Part shown: positions 11,634 through 22,324 of the stretch, in pieces
Position numbering within the stretch: the stretch's first letter is position 1
How the letters are laid out: each line of letters opens with the position of its first letter
NCBI GenBank assembly: GCA_014529385.2
Contig: CM043951.1
Coordinates: 107,889,884-107,953,883 of the forward strand
Reading direction: 5' to 3'
Origin: Adiantum capillus-veneris
Lineage: Eukaryota > Streptophyta > Polypodiopsida > Polypodiales > Pteridaceae
Length of the DNA stretch: 64,000 nucleotides
The notes under the pieces: model-generated
The model's input: the letters and a program-made list of their open reading frames with translations, nothing else
Told to the model about the DNA's origin: nothing
Databases searched by the model: none
Made by a program: the position numbers and the translations under genes

Positions 11634-13163
11634 ATGGCTGACAACAACAACATAGATGTGTTCATGATGTTTGCTGCTGAGGACAGGTTGGATGGGGACA
11701 ACTACCCTATGTGGGCTTATATGATGCAACATGTTCTTGTGTCAAAGGGTGTCTGGAACATTGTGCTGGGCATTGATGTACGTCCTGGTTCTGAGGATGT
11801 AGGCGATGTTGAGGATGTTGCAGGTCTTGCTGCAAGGATTGCAGCTGTTAGAGTTGTTTTGCCTACGGCAGAACAAGCTCGTTGGGATGTTAAGGATGCG
11901 CAGGCTCATGCATTGATTGCGTTGTCTGTGAAGCGCACCATTGTTCCTCACATCCGTTCAGCAAAATCTGCAAAACAGGCTTGGGATATTCTAGCAGGTC
12001 TTTATGCAAGCCGCAATGAGGCTAAAATTGCTTTGTTGCGTAAAGAGCTGGAGTCGAAGATTATGCATGAGGAAGATGATATGGACACTTTCCTTGCTAG
12101 TGTCAAGGATATCAATGAGCAACTTATTTTTGCAGGTGAAGTTATTTCAGACAGTTCCCTTGTGCAGAGTGTTCTTGATGCCTTACCAAATTCTTACTAG
12201 ACTTTTGCTAGTCCTTGGAGACTTATGACCCAAGGAAATCCAGAAGTTGTCAAGTTTGATGCATTATGCACATTGCTGTTGCAAGAGTCACTTTCCAGAA
12301 AAAACAGGACTAGACAGCGTGCAGTTGAACAGGCTTTTATTGCTTCTCAAAGAAAGGGTGGTAACAACAATGCAGCCACTTCTTATGGTTCTGTTGCGAG
12401 TGGCAAAAATTCTGTTTCTAATGCTTCTGCTGGTAGCAATTCGTTTGGAAATTCTGGTGATAAGGGCAAAAAGAAGATGCGTTGCCATTATTGTAAAGCC
12501 AATGATCACTTGATCAAGTCGTGTCCTAAGTTGAAGGCCAAAGAGGCTAAGAAGAAAGAGGGTGGTTCCACTACAAATGCTGGTTCCACTACAAATGCAG
12601 CCATTGTTGAGTCTTCTGTGAAAGGAGACTGTGTTGCTGATGTTGATGCAGAATGGGCTTTTAGCGCCGAGTGCACTTACAATCCTGCTGTCCATGATGC
12701 ATGCTTGTCAGTTGCTGCAGATTCACATGTGTGGTATTTCGACAGTGGTGCTACAAAGCACATTACCTCACATCGTGAATTGTTTACCTCTCTCGAGTCT
12801 GTCCCTCATGGGAATTCAGTCACTTGTGCCAACAACGCCTCTTATCCAGTTCAGGGAGTTGGAAAGATTGTGCTCACTGTTGCTAATGGCAGTTCCTTCA
12901 CACTTGTTGATGCACTTTATGTACCTGGGATCAAGAAGAATCTCTTATCTGTATCCGCACTTGCTAGACTTGGACTTGTAGTCAAATTTGTGGATGACAG
13001 ATGTACAGTTCATGATCGAAGTCCGAAGTTTTTATGTGCTTCGAACAATTTCTGGCTATGGCTGAAAATGTCTCGAAATGTACTATGGGCACCCTCCGTT
13101 CCGATCGAGGGGGGGAGTATATGTCTCATGAATTTAATGCATTTCTGGCTAGTCGTGGGATAA
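11634..13163 (+). pseudogene. Copia gag and protease
   Basis: ATG 11,634 (context ACCATGG) begins MADNNNIDVFMMF. The gag part holds LDGDNYPMWAYMMQHVL and the helical AKQAWDILAGLY segment. One TAG at 12,198-12,200 interrupts it, and the same frame continues from 12,201. The zinc knuckle CHYCKANDHLIKSC (CX2CX4HX4C) is at about 12,483-12,524. The aspartic protease motif WYFDSGATKHIT is near 12,735. Gag would form the particle and the protease would process it. The frame then leaves the polyprotein near 13,020 at an internal deletion. Confidence 0.93.
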
Positions 13164-15484
13164 AACACCAATGTACAGTGCCTTATACACCTCAGCAAAA
13201 TGGTGTTGTTGAGAGAAAAAACAGGTCACTGACTAAAATGGCACGATGTATGGTCAAAAGTCAAGCTTTGCAGCATTCTTTTTGGCTTGAGGCCATTATG
13301 TGTGCCACTTATGTACTTAACAGGTGTCCTACGAAAGCTTTGCAGTCTATTACTCCATATGAAGCATGGCATGATAGAAAGCCTTCTATTGAGCACATGC
13401 GTGTTTTGGGCTGGTTGGCATATGCTTTGGTGCCACAAGTGCAGCGCAGAAAATTGGATGAGAAGGCTGTCAAATGTATTTTTGTTGGTTATAGTGCTGA
13501 AAGCAAATGTTACAGGTTGTATCATCCGCAAACAAAACGTATTTTGGTTTCTCGGGATGTAGTGTTTGTGGAAGATTCTGTTCAGCCCTTGTTGTCATGT
13601 ACTAGAGACAGTAATGTAAGCTCACAGGACATTTATGACACTTTGTTGCCTCTTTTCAGTGGTGGAAATACGAATGTAAGTTCCAATGAGGCAAATGTAC
13701 AGCCTATGGGGGTTTCTGAAAATGTTTTAGATCAGCCTATTACTGATGCAGATATACATGATGTACTTGATGAGGAAAGGGCTGAAAATGAGCAGGCTAG
13801 AGGTATGCCAAAATGGCTGGTGCACACTTTGCGTGACAGTAAATTGGATGCACCTTTGTCTAGTCGTACTCATTCAGACTCTCGCCATGCATTTTATGCA
13901 TCGGATTGTTATGCTTTGGCTGTGTCTAGTTTACATGATGTTGAGGAGCCTCTGTCCTTTGATGAAGCACAAAATTCAGAAAATTGGATGGCTGCCATGC
14001 AATCAGAATATGATGCACTTATAGAAAATGACACGTGGACTTTATGTAATTTGCCTCCTGGCAAAAAGGCCATTGGTACGAAGTGGGTTTACAAGTTAAA
14101 ACGCAAGCCGGATGGTGAGATTGATCGCCATAAGGCTCGACTTGTTGCAAAGGGTTATGCACAGCAAAAAGGCATAGATTATGAAGAGACTTTTGCTCCC
14201 ACTTGTCGTATGACTACTGTACGTTTTCTATGTGCATTGGCAGCTCATTTGGGTTGGGATGTACATCAATTAGACATTGTTAGTGCTTTCTTGAATGGTG
14301 ATATATTTGAGGAAGTTTATGTAACGCAACCTCGCTGTTTTTTCATAAAAGGACAAGAGGACAAAGTGTGCAGATGTAAGAAGGCTTTGTATGGGTTGAA
14401 GCAATCTCCTCGTGCTTGGTATGAGAAAACTGACACTCACTTGGTTAAACGAGGCTTTCGTAATAGTCCAACAGAAAGCACATTGTATGTAAAGCGTGAG
14501 GGTGATGTACTTCTCATTGTGGTTCTTTATGTTGATGATTTGCTGATCACTGGACCAAATGAGAGACATATTGCTGAATTTAAGGCTGATTTGAATGCTA
14601 CTTTCAAGATGAAAGATTTGGAGCTGTTGCATCATTACTTGGGTATACAGTTTAAGCAGTGTGATGGTGGTATTGCCTTGTGTCAGAAAAGTTACATAGA
14701 GACATTGCTATGTAAGTTTGGACTTGAGGATTGCAAACCTATTGCCACTCCCATGGAAACAGGCTTGAAGTTGAGTCTACATGATGCTGGCGATCCTGCT
14801 GATGTCACTCTTTACCAAACTGCTGTTGGCTGCCTCATTTATGTATGCAACACGAGGCCGAATATTCAGTTTGCAGTCTCACAGGTCAGCAGATTTATGC
14901 ATAGCCCAGGGTCTAAGCATTGGCAGGCTATCAAGAGGATCTTCCGCTACCTTAGTGGCACTTTACATCTTGGCTCGTTTTATCCCAAGGGGGGATCATT
15001 GCCGCCAGACTTACATGCTTTTTCGGACTCAGATTGGGTTGGTTGTTTTGACACGCGATTGTCCACAAGTGGTTTTTGTTTCATGCTTGGCAGTTCATGT
15101 ATATCATGGTTGAGCAAGAAGCAACCTACTGTGGCCACTTCGAGTTGTGAGGCTGAGTACAGGGCAGTCTTCACAGCTACGATTGAGTTTGTATGGCTTA
15201 GACGCCTTATGGCTGATTTGGGTGCTGGACAGGACATTGCCAACACTATCTACACTGACAGTCAGAGCGCATTGGCAGTTGCGAGGAACCCAGTTTTTCA
15301 TGCTCGCACAAAGCACATTGAGGTGCATTACCACTATGTCAGAGAGAGGCTCTCAGCAGGAGAGACCAGCTTGGCTTATGTGCCAACACAGGACAACCTT
15401 GCAGATCTTTTCACAAAGGCATTGTCTCGTGAGAAGCTTGAAGCTTTCCGCAAAGCTTTGGGCTTACTCCCCTTTGTGGACTGA
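13022..15484 (+). pseudogene. Copia integrase (partial), reverse transcriptase, RNase H
   Basis: The frame resumes at about 13,022 with KSEVFMCFEQFLA, inside the integrase. The pre-integrase zinc region and first catalytic Asp are missing. LRSDRGGEY (second Asp) and PQQNGVVERKN (Glu) remain. Reverse transcriptase follows: WVYKLKRKPDGEIDRHKARL, LDIVSAFLNGDIFEEVY and the catalytic YVDDLLITG near 14,527. RNase H has DSDWVG, SSCEAEYRA and YTDSQSALAVARNP. The stop is at 15,482-15,484. About 800 codons are uninterrupted, consistent with a young copy, but the integrase lacks an essential residue and the frame differs from gag. Confidence 0.94.
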
Positions 15485-15559
15485 TCTTGTCCACAGGGCA
15501 TGGCACTTCCCTTTACTCATGTGCCAGCTCTCGTTCATCGCATCACTCCAGGGGGGATT

Positions 15560-15786
15560 TGTTACCATATACATGTGGTAGTGATGTGTGTGAACACACT
15601 AGGACCGCCGGGGCATTTTTTCCCTCTTTAGGAGGTTTTTTTCCCCGTGCATTGTATATACGCCCATCACTCTAGGGCTATCAATCCTTCCATTGCACAC
15701 TAAGTAACACACTCTCTATTGTGTGCCTTGAGCTTCCTTCGTCTTCTCCAAGCTGTGTGTGTTTCTCTGCAACCCTAATTCCAACA
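15560..15786 (+). repeat. Copia 3' LTR
   Basis: 227 bp, matching the 5' LTR except at about 4 positions. It is preceded by the purine run AGGGGGGATT (15,550-15,559), the likely plus-strand primer. Confidence 0.96.
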
Positions 15787-16585
15787 GTTTGGACTCTCCA
15801 TATCAGCCGTAGGATATGTTTTTTCATGTGGATGATAACACATGTAGGATTGTCTTTTGGTACTTGGTCGACAGTCACTGGTTACAACCCCGACTTGTCA
15901 ATGATGTACTTCGGAGCTTTAGTCTTTGAGGCATTGTTTTTGGGTCCGTCCGTTTGCGCAGGCAGTGTGGATGGCAGTTTGTTCTTTATTGATTAGAGTG
16001 GATGTTCACGATGGGTTCATGCGTGGGGAGCAGTTGCATGGCATCAATTTTCGGGATCATACACCTCTTGTCAGGGCTTGCCAACAGATCCGGTCTTCAT
16101 GCTTACTACCTTGGGTTATAGACCAGGCACTCTACAGATGATCCCAAATGCAGGTGACCAATTGGCCCTCTTCTAGTGAGACACATTGTTCACCCCGATA
16201 TGTAGCATCACGCTTAGGATGATGTGTCCACATTCTGGGCTGGCAGTCCTCCCCTACGTCCACATTTTGACAGCCATCTTGATAGAGCTACTGCATACTC
16301 TTTGTAGTCAGTGGGGTTCAGCCTCCTCCAGGGCAGCGGAGTAGCGTCGATGTGCCTTTCTTCACACATGGGCGCGATCATTAGTTGTGTTCCGTCGAGA
16401 TCAGCGTCACATTATATGGCATTACACTCCCCCACAATGGCTCATTTTACATTCATCGTACAGGCCACCCTAATATTTATATAGCCTACACATTGTCACT
16501 CTTCGTTTGTAGTTCCTCTGGGTGATAGGCCATCGAGCATTTCCCGAGGTCTCTTATGTACACAAAATACATCCCCTTTTTTACA

Positions 16586-18260
16586 TAGAGAGACAGAAAG
16601 AAAGAAAGAGATATTTAATGTCTATAAAAAGGCCGAACTCGGCCTATGAGACAAATCAAAGTACATGAGGTGGGTGTCCTCTGTGTATCCATAAAGGATA
16701 AAAGGTACAAAAATAAAAGTAAGCTATCCTGGGTAATGACTGGGGGAGGAGGTAAGTGATACAAGGGTGGGGGGGGGAAGCTCCAAAACTGGGGAAAGAT
16801 GCAAACCTATATGTTGAAGTAAATACAATCATGAGATGCTATCCTATCTCTAGCTCCATCCAGTCCCATAGTCGGGATGTAATACATAATGCATGGGCTG
16901 ATAGGGTGTGAACAATCCGCGTAAGATGGCGGTTGGATCTGCTAAAGCTCGAATGCGTCACTCCTCCAAAGATCTATAGTAGTGCTCCTCGATCTCCTGG
17001 ATCTCTCTCTGGTGTAGGCGAGGTGCCCTACGTCCATGGGTACGTGGGCGTCTGCGAGCTCGGACCTCCTCAGCCTGCTATAGAGTCTCTTCTCTCTGGA
17101 TGGTCAGAGGTGATGGTGTTGTTGTGGGCCTTTGAAAAAAGTCGGTGACCTGTGTCTGGCGCTTGTCTCTCACACCTGATGTCGCTTGGAGGAGGGAGTC
17201 CCGATGCTGCTGTGCCTCTATGAGGAAGCCGCCGAACTGCCGCTAGTCTCTGGACTCAAAAATCTGATGTAGGGCGGGCTGATCTGCAAACAAGGTCGGA
17301 TATGTGCCTCTAATCTCCTAATATGCTCTACATCTGCATACATAATGCTCCTCGCCCTTAACCTCTGCTGTGCAAAGTCTGCATATCCTCTCTGCTCTGG
17401 GAACATGTGCAACTCTCCCTGCCTCAATCTCTAGATGGTGTGATGATACTCTGAGCTGTCCAATGGCGACCCGTGATCTATGTGGCATGTAGACATTCAT
17501 GTATCTCGGTCTCTGGATGAACCCATCTACTAGAATGGTCAGGAAGGGGTCTCTGTAGTACTGTCTCTTCGTAGGAAGAGACTCTCTGGGTGTGATCCAT
17601 GTCTCCCTGATGTATAGCTGCCAGAGATCCTGTCGGAGAACTCGATTCCTCTCGGTGTGTGAGAGGCGTATGTGAGGGGAGTCAAGATCATACTGAAAAG
17701 GAGGCAGATCCGTGATGTCCAAGCCATGGGATGTAAACCACTCTATGACCTGTGAGTACCATGCCCTCGTGTCCCCCTCCTGATGCAACTGTATCGATGC
17801 CTCAAAAGCTTTGCGGGTGAGTTTGTCTGATGGGAGCTCTCGCATGCGCTGGATGAAACAAACTATCTGAAAGAGGGCCTCTACTAGCATCGGAGGTGCA
17901 ACTAGCTCTGCTCTAATGATGTCATGTGGTACTAAGGGTTTGCTGTGGAGCAAACGAGAGATCATGATGATCTGTGGTGCTCTATCTGTGACCATAGAGA
18001 TGCTGATAGCCGTGGTGCCCATACTGCGGCTGCATACATCATGGCAGGTGTGATTAGAGTGTCAAAAAGCCACCCCTTGGTGTGGGGCTTCTGGAAGTGG
18101 GCCTGATGGCATCTGCGCTCCAAGGTGGCCAATCTGCATATCCTCGTGTAAGCCGGTCTCGGGCTGCCTGGGCCATGGAAAATCTGCCAGTGGTGCCAGT
18201 GAAGTCAACCCCATGTATACATATGAATCAACCACATCGACCTGCCCGCCTGTTGCTGTG
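16586..18260 (-). mobile_element. LINE family A, copy 2 (3' fragment)
   Basis: A minus-strand 3' fragment beginning inside the end of the reverse transcriptase (VDVVDSYVYMGL, about 18,210-18,240) and ending at the tail near 16,590. Next to the tail is GGCCGAACTCGGCC (16,631-16,644), a perfect 6-bp inverted repeat around AC, then GAAAGAAAGAAAGAGA. The tail is TC/TTTC-rich in element sense. Related tails occur at 28,074-28,115 and 42,179-42,232. Confidence 0.85.
17318..18022 (-). pseudogene. LINE A C-terminal domain with zinc-binding cluster
   Basis: A 234-residue uninterrupted frame, the best preserved copy of this part. It includes LVPHDIIRAELVAPP, a DLPPFQYDLDSP segment, YRDPFLTILVDGFIQRPRYM, QLRVSSHHLEIEAGR, and ends with ICRLCTAEVKGEEHYVCRC, a C-x2-C-x8-H-x3-C nucleic-acid-binding cluster. 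Such a cluster is typical near the C terminus of LINE ORF2 proteins. The real start is upstream, because the copy is truncated. Confidence 0.8.
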
Positions 18261-18800
18261 AGTACTGCTCTGCTCCGAGATGACGGGGATGACGACGACG
18301 ATGTTAGGGCTGAAATCTGCGGTCTTCTATCTGTTGAAAATCTGCTAATCTTTGGGTTGTTTTGGGTGGCTGAAAATGACTGTTTTGGCTGCATTTTTGA
18401 GGGCTGAAAATGGGGGTCTTCTGCATGCATCTAGGGCTGAATCTGCTGCTGTCCAAGAAGGATGAAAACGCTGACCATCTGCTGCGGAATGGGCTGAAAA
18501 CCAAAAACGCTGGCAGATTTGGAAACGCTAGCAAAACGTTGGGCTGATTGGGAAGCACTGGCGATGACTGCAACTGAAAACGCTAGGGATCCGGTACTGC
18601 TCTTGTAGCGTTAGTAAAACGCTGGGGGATCTGGGTATGCTGGCGATGATCAAGGCTGGAAACACCAGGCTAGGGGGGATGGTGACGATGTAGACCAAAA
18701 ACGCTAGTGTTGATGGTGGGAAACGCCAAGTCTGCTGGGTCCTTGATGGTTCTTGCTGAGAAGGTACCTGTTGAACGGGGAGATCCCGCTGCCTCTTCTA
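18260..18800. repeat. Degenerate AAAACGCTAG motif array
   Basis: Short variants of AAAACGCTRG recur irregularly, for example near 18,465, 18,503, 18,521, 18,532, 18,577, 18,613 and 18,699, mixed with GGGCTGAAAA units around 18,310-18,500. There is no credible coding frame. Related words appear inverted at 33,955-34,060 (GCTAGCGTTTTCAGCC). Confidence 0.6.
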
Positions 18801-19983
18801 CTAGAAAGTGCTAACTTGGGTTTGCTTATATATTTTCTTAGCAAAATTGCGCTACCTACTTTTGTTGGAAAGTCACTTAAAAATAATAAGTGAAAAATGT
18901 CAAAAATAGGGGAAATAGGCTAAATGCATTGGAAAAATCCCCTAACTGATTCTAATGGATTCTGATGGGAATTCTGATGATCATGCTGTGTGCAACCAGA
19001 GGATATGCATCTATGCTAAGTGACTAGTCATGCACGGTCTACGAATAGACTCACAAAAGTGCCAGATCACTTCTAATCTAGACTTGACTAGACTGACTGA
19101 ACCCTGATCATGCTGTAGCTTGTCCACGGACACATAGGGTTGGATGTGTCACGTGACACTTCATCTCCCATTCGGCGTTGCTCTCGCCAATCTTTCCGCG
19201 TAGGGGCAACATAGGTTGGCCGGTAACCTTCATAAACATGGGCATTTGCATATCCAGCCATTCGCTCTATGAGCATGCATCCGGTTTGCAGTTTGGCTCA
19301 CACCATCCGAGTTGGGGCAGCAAAGTCTATTGTTTGCTGGTAACCAACAAGGGCAACGTTGATCCAAGAGGCATTCCATTGTTTGCGAGTAGATGCATCA
19401 TCACCATCCTTGTGTTTTGGACATCTCCACATCACCTAGGGGAGCCTCTCTCTCAAAAGTCGCCGTGGAGGACATCCTCTAGAAGGAACATTATCGAGAC
19501 CATCTTATGCCGTGCATGGAGTTCGGTACCAGTACCTCGCCTTAAGCAGGAGTGGATGTCACGTGCATATGGCTCTATGTTCCACGTGGACACACTTCAT
19601 CGACTTCTAAAGTCAATTTCCCAATTTTGGAACCCTCTTGCATAATCGGTTTGTACACGCGTTTTAGTAGATGTTATTACATTAAGGTGGGCATCTGACA
19701 TGACGTGGATGCAATTTTAGGTTAGAGGAATCCAACGAGCAATTCCCTGTGTCAATCGGATTTCCAGATGTGCAACAGTTTCATTAGAAACTTAGCCTTG
19801 GTCAAAATTTTATAAATTAAATCATTTAATGATTTAATTTGTAGGATTGGTGGATAATTTTCCCTAACTAGCCCTTACGTGAATTATAAGTCCAAAGCTT
19901 GGCCTATAAAGGCAACCCATGAGCCATCGATTGAAGACAAATTACATAGTGCTAGCAAAGGGAGCAAAGCAGCTCAACGTTTT
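18800..19983. other. Stretch without recognised gene
   Basis: AT-rich left half (18,800-19,080). The right half carries a 155-codon plus-strand frame (19,178-19,645) and a 62-codon minus-strand frame (19,276-19,088), neither with a motif I recognise. It may be a decayed element. Nothing firm can be said. Confidence 0.4.
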
Positions 19984-20541
19984 TGTCACAAACTGATAAC
20001 GTGGCATGATCGTGCAGACACAAAATGATGATGTGGCATGACCCTGCGGACACAAACTGATGGGACTGTTGACACGGCATTGTACGGATCTATTGACGTG
20101 GCAACGTACGGACCTGACGTGGCACTGTAGGGGCGCCCGTTTTTTGTGCTGACATGCTGACGTGGCATCGCATAGATTTCTACAATTTGCGTTGCTGCTT
20201 TTCGTTGGCATATTTTCAGTTAGAAGCTTTGGAACTCAATTGCTTTTGAGTTTAACTGCTTTTGGCGCTCTGCTTTTGGCATCCCTTGTAAGAATAAATA
20301 AACCCAAGGGGGGTCTCACTTCTCAGAGCATTTGGATGCAGAGTCTGAGAGCAAGCACCCGCGGAAGTTGTACTTTGCTCAAAGATTAATATAAAAGAAA
20401 TACCGAAAGGGGCGCCAGTCTTTGGGGCCAATCTCTCTTGGCACGGAACTACGCCGAGTCGTGTCGATTCTTCAATTTTTGAAGTGAATCTCTTTTGTGT
20501 CGCGACAAAAATCTAGACTTGGGGTGTCTAAGTTTGTTACA
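19984..20541 (+). repeat. Gypsy 5' LTR
   Basis: 558 bp. It contains repeated GACGTGGCA words and CCCTTGTAAGAATAAATAAA, and is the reverse complement counterpart of the LTRs at 49,656-50,171 and 55,038-55,594. Confidence 0.88.
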
Positions 20542-20577
20542 ACACATTGACTACTGACGAGAGAGAGAGAGAGAGAA

Positions 20578-21141
20578 CTATCTCAAAGAGGGGAAGTGTT
20601 TTGGTTGCGAGGAACAAGGGCACATCTCCGCAAGGTGCCCCCAAAAAGGTACAACGAGGACAGACTAAGACAGGCCAGAGAGTTCTAGAACAGCGGAGGA
20701 ACGTGGCAGAAAAGGCAAGATGAAAGTAGGACTGGTACCGGATTGCATGGGAACTAACCCAAGCCAGATGGATAAAAGTATAGAACATTGCCGCGCATGG
20801 GGCAAAGTGAAAGATCGGAAAGCCCTTATCTTTTTTGATGGAGGAGCCAAGGCCACTTCATTTCACTTGAATTGGCGGCGCGGCTCGAGATTACGCCTGA
20901 CAGGGTGGTGCCACCGGCGGAGGCAGTTCTAGCGGCACCCGGACGGGATGTAGCCATTACACCTGTCATTGGCAGACTTCGTTTGCATTGTCAGGGGTAT
21001 TTAGGGCACGAGGACTTTTCAATCATGCCTTTGGAAGGGTGTGACGTCCTCCTAGGAAACCCTTGGTACCATAAGAACAAGGCCGTGGTCATGTATCGGG
21101 CCAAGAAAGCGACTTTGATAAATGAGATGTATTTGATGTAA
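20578..21141 (+). pseudogene. Gypsy gag zinc knuckle and protease remnant
   Basis: At about 20,597 the sequence encodes CFGCEEQGHISARCPQK, an intact CX2CX4HX4C knuckle. A frameshifted protease follows with ALIFFDGGAKATSF near 20,820 (the expected motif is D-S/T-G), then PLEGCDVLLGNPWYHKNKA near 21,030. Stops and frame changes separate them. The normal proteins would package RNA and process the polyprotein. Confidence 0.85.
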
Positions 21142-21260
21142 AATTGAAGGACGAGTCCATCACTATTGTATCGGCTTCGGCCATTTCAAAATTAATGAAA
21201 TCCAATCTCTTTGTTTACTCGATCTATTTGAAAGAATTGAATGATGAACAATAAACAAAC

Positions 21261-22324
21261 ATGTCTGAATTGGACAAAGAACGACAAGAATTTCTGCACA
21301 CACATGTTGACTGTTTCTCAGAAGGCCTGCAAGGCGAGTTACCTCCATCTCGTCCCGAAGACCATACTATTGATGTGATTCCTGGAACCACACCACCGAA
21401 CCGGCCACCTTACCATGTTAGCCGAGCCCAGAATGAAGAAATCATGAACCAAGTGAAAGATCTTCTTGGAAAGGGTTTCATCCAGCCTAGTACTTCATCC
21501 TACTGTTCTCCGGTTTTATGGGTACTAAAGAAAGACGGATCTTGGAGAATGTGCATTGACTATAGAGCTCTCAATAAAATCACCATCAAGAATCGATTCC
21601 CGATTCTCAGGATGAATGATATTCTTGATAGACTTTAGGGATCCTCTTGTTTCAGTAGGATTGATTTGAAAAGCAGATATCATCAGATCGAAATCGCTCC
21701 GGGAGATACAAGACAGCCTTGTGGACAAGCTTTGGTTTATACAAATTTTTGGTAATGCCTTTTGGACTTACCAATGCTCCAGCAACTTTCAACCGAATGA
21801 TGGACAAGATTTTCCGAGAGCATCGATCTTTTGTGGGCACTTTCTTTGATGATATTATAGTTTTCTCCAAGGATGAAGCAGAGTATCATCACCATCTGCT
21901 ACAGGTCTTTGAGGCATTGCGTGATCACAGATTGGTTATTAATGCCAAAAAGAGCGAGTTTTTCTTGCCGGAGATGCATTTCTTGAGACACATCATCTCA
22001 GTAGCAGGAGTACAGATGGACCGGGCCAAAATTGAGACTATCCACGATTGGCATGACTTGAAGAATGTTCATGAAGTTAGAAGCCTTTTGGGCTTGTGTT
22101 CTTACTATCATTGTTTCATTCAGAAGTTTGCAAAGATAGCTTCGCCTTTGCACGTATTGACTCAGAAAGGAGTCCCTTTCTTGTGGGGACCGATAGAGGT
22201 GACTGCCTTTCAGACACTCAAGGAAAAATTGACTACTGGACCAGTGTTGGCTTTGTCAGACTTGCAAAAGCCATTCGAAGTCTATTGTGATGCTTGTGGT
22301 CGTAGTCTGGGAGCGGTGTCATAA
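21261..22324 (+). pseudogene. Gypsy reverse transcriptase (two frames)
   Basis: The first frame (21,261-21,638) includes VSRAQNEEIMNQVKDLL, GFIQPSTSSYCSPVL and WRMCIDYRALNKITIKNRFP. A TAG at 21,636 and a frameshift near 21,700 interrupt it. The second frame (21,719-22,324) has MPFGLTNAPATFNRMMDKIF, the catalytic FFDDIIVFSKDEAE, and FEVYCDACGRSLGAVS, where RNase H would begin. RNase H, integrase and chromodomain are absent before the polypurine tract, so about 2 kb is deleted. Confidence 0.92.

Larger units (their letters stand above)
11041..15786 (+). mobile_element. Ty1/copia retrotransposon, nearly complete, young
   Basis: The boundaries are firm: 227-bp LTRs at 11,041-11,267 and 15,560-15,786, both beginning TGTTACCATATACATG and ending AATTCCAACA, flanked by GTTTG at 11,036-11,040 and 15,787-15,791. 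A primer-binding site matching initiator tRNA-Met follows the left LTR, and a purine-rich run precedes the right one. By eye the LTRs differ at about 4 sites. The gene order gag, protease, integrase, reverse transcriptase, RNase H is that of copia. It is inactive: one in-frame stop and one internal deletion with frameshift. Confidence 0.97.
10729..16580 (+). mobile_element. LINE family B, copy 2, split by a copia element
   Basis: A 5'-truncated 3' fragment of LINE B occupies 10,729-11,040 and resumes at 15,787-16,580. Similarity to copy 1 runs through both halves. The intervening 4.75 kb is the copia element with its 5-bp target duplication. The left end abuts a (GA)n tract. The right end (AATACATCCCCTTTT) meets GAGAGACAGAAAG, the tail of LINE A copy 2 read from the other strand, so the two LINEs are tail to tail across a GA-rich joint. 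Confidence 0.75.
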
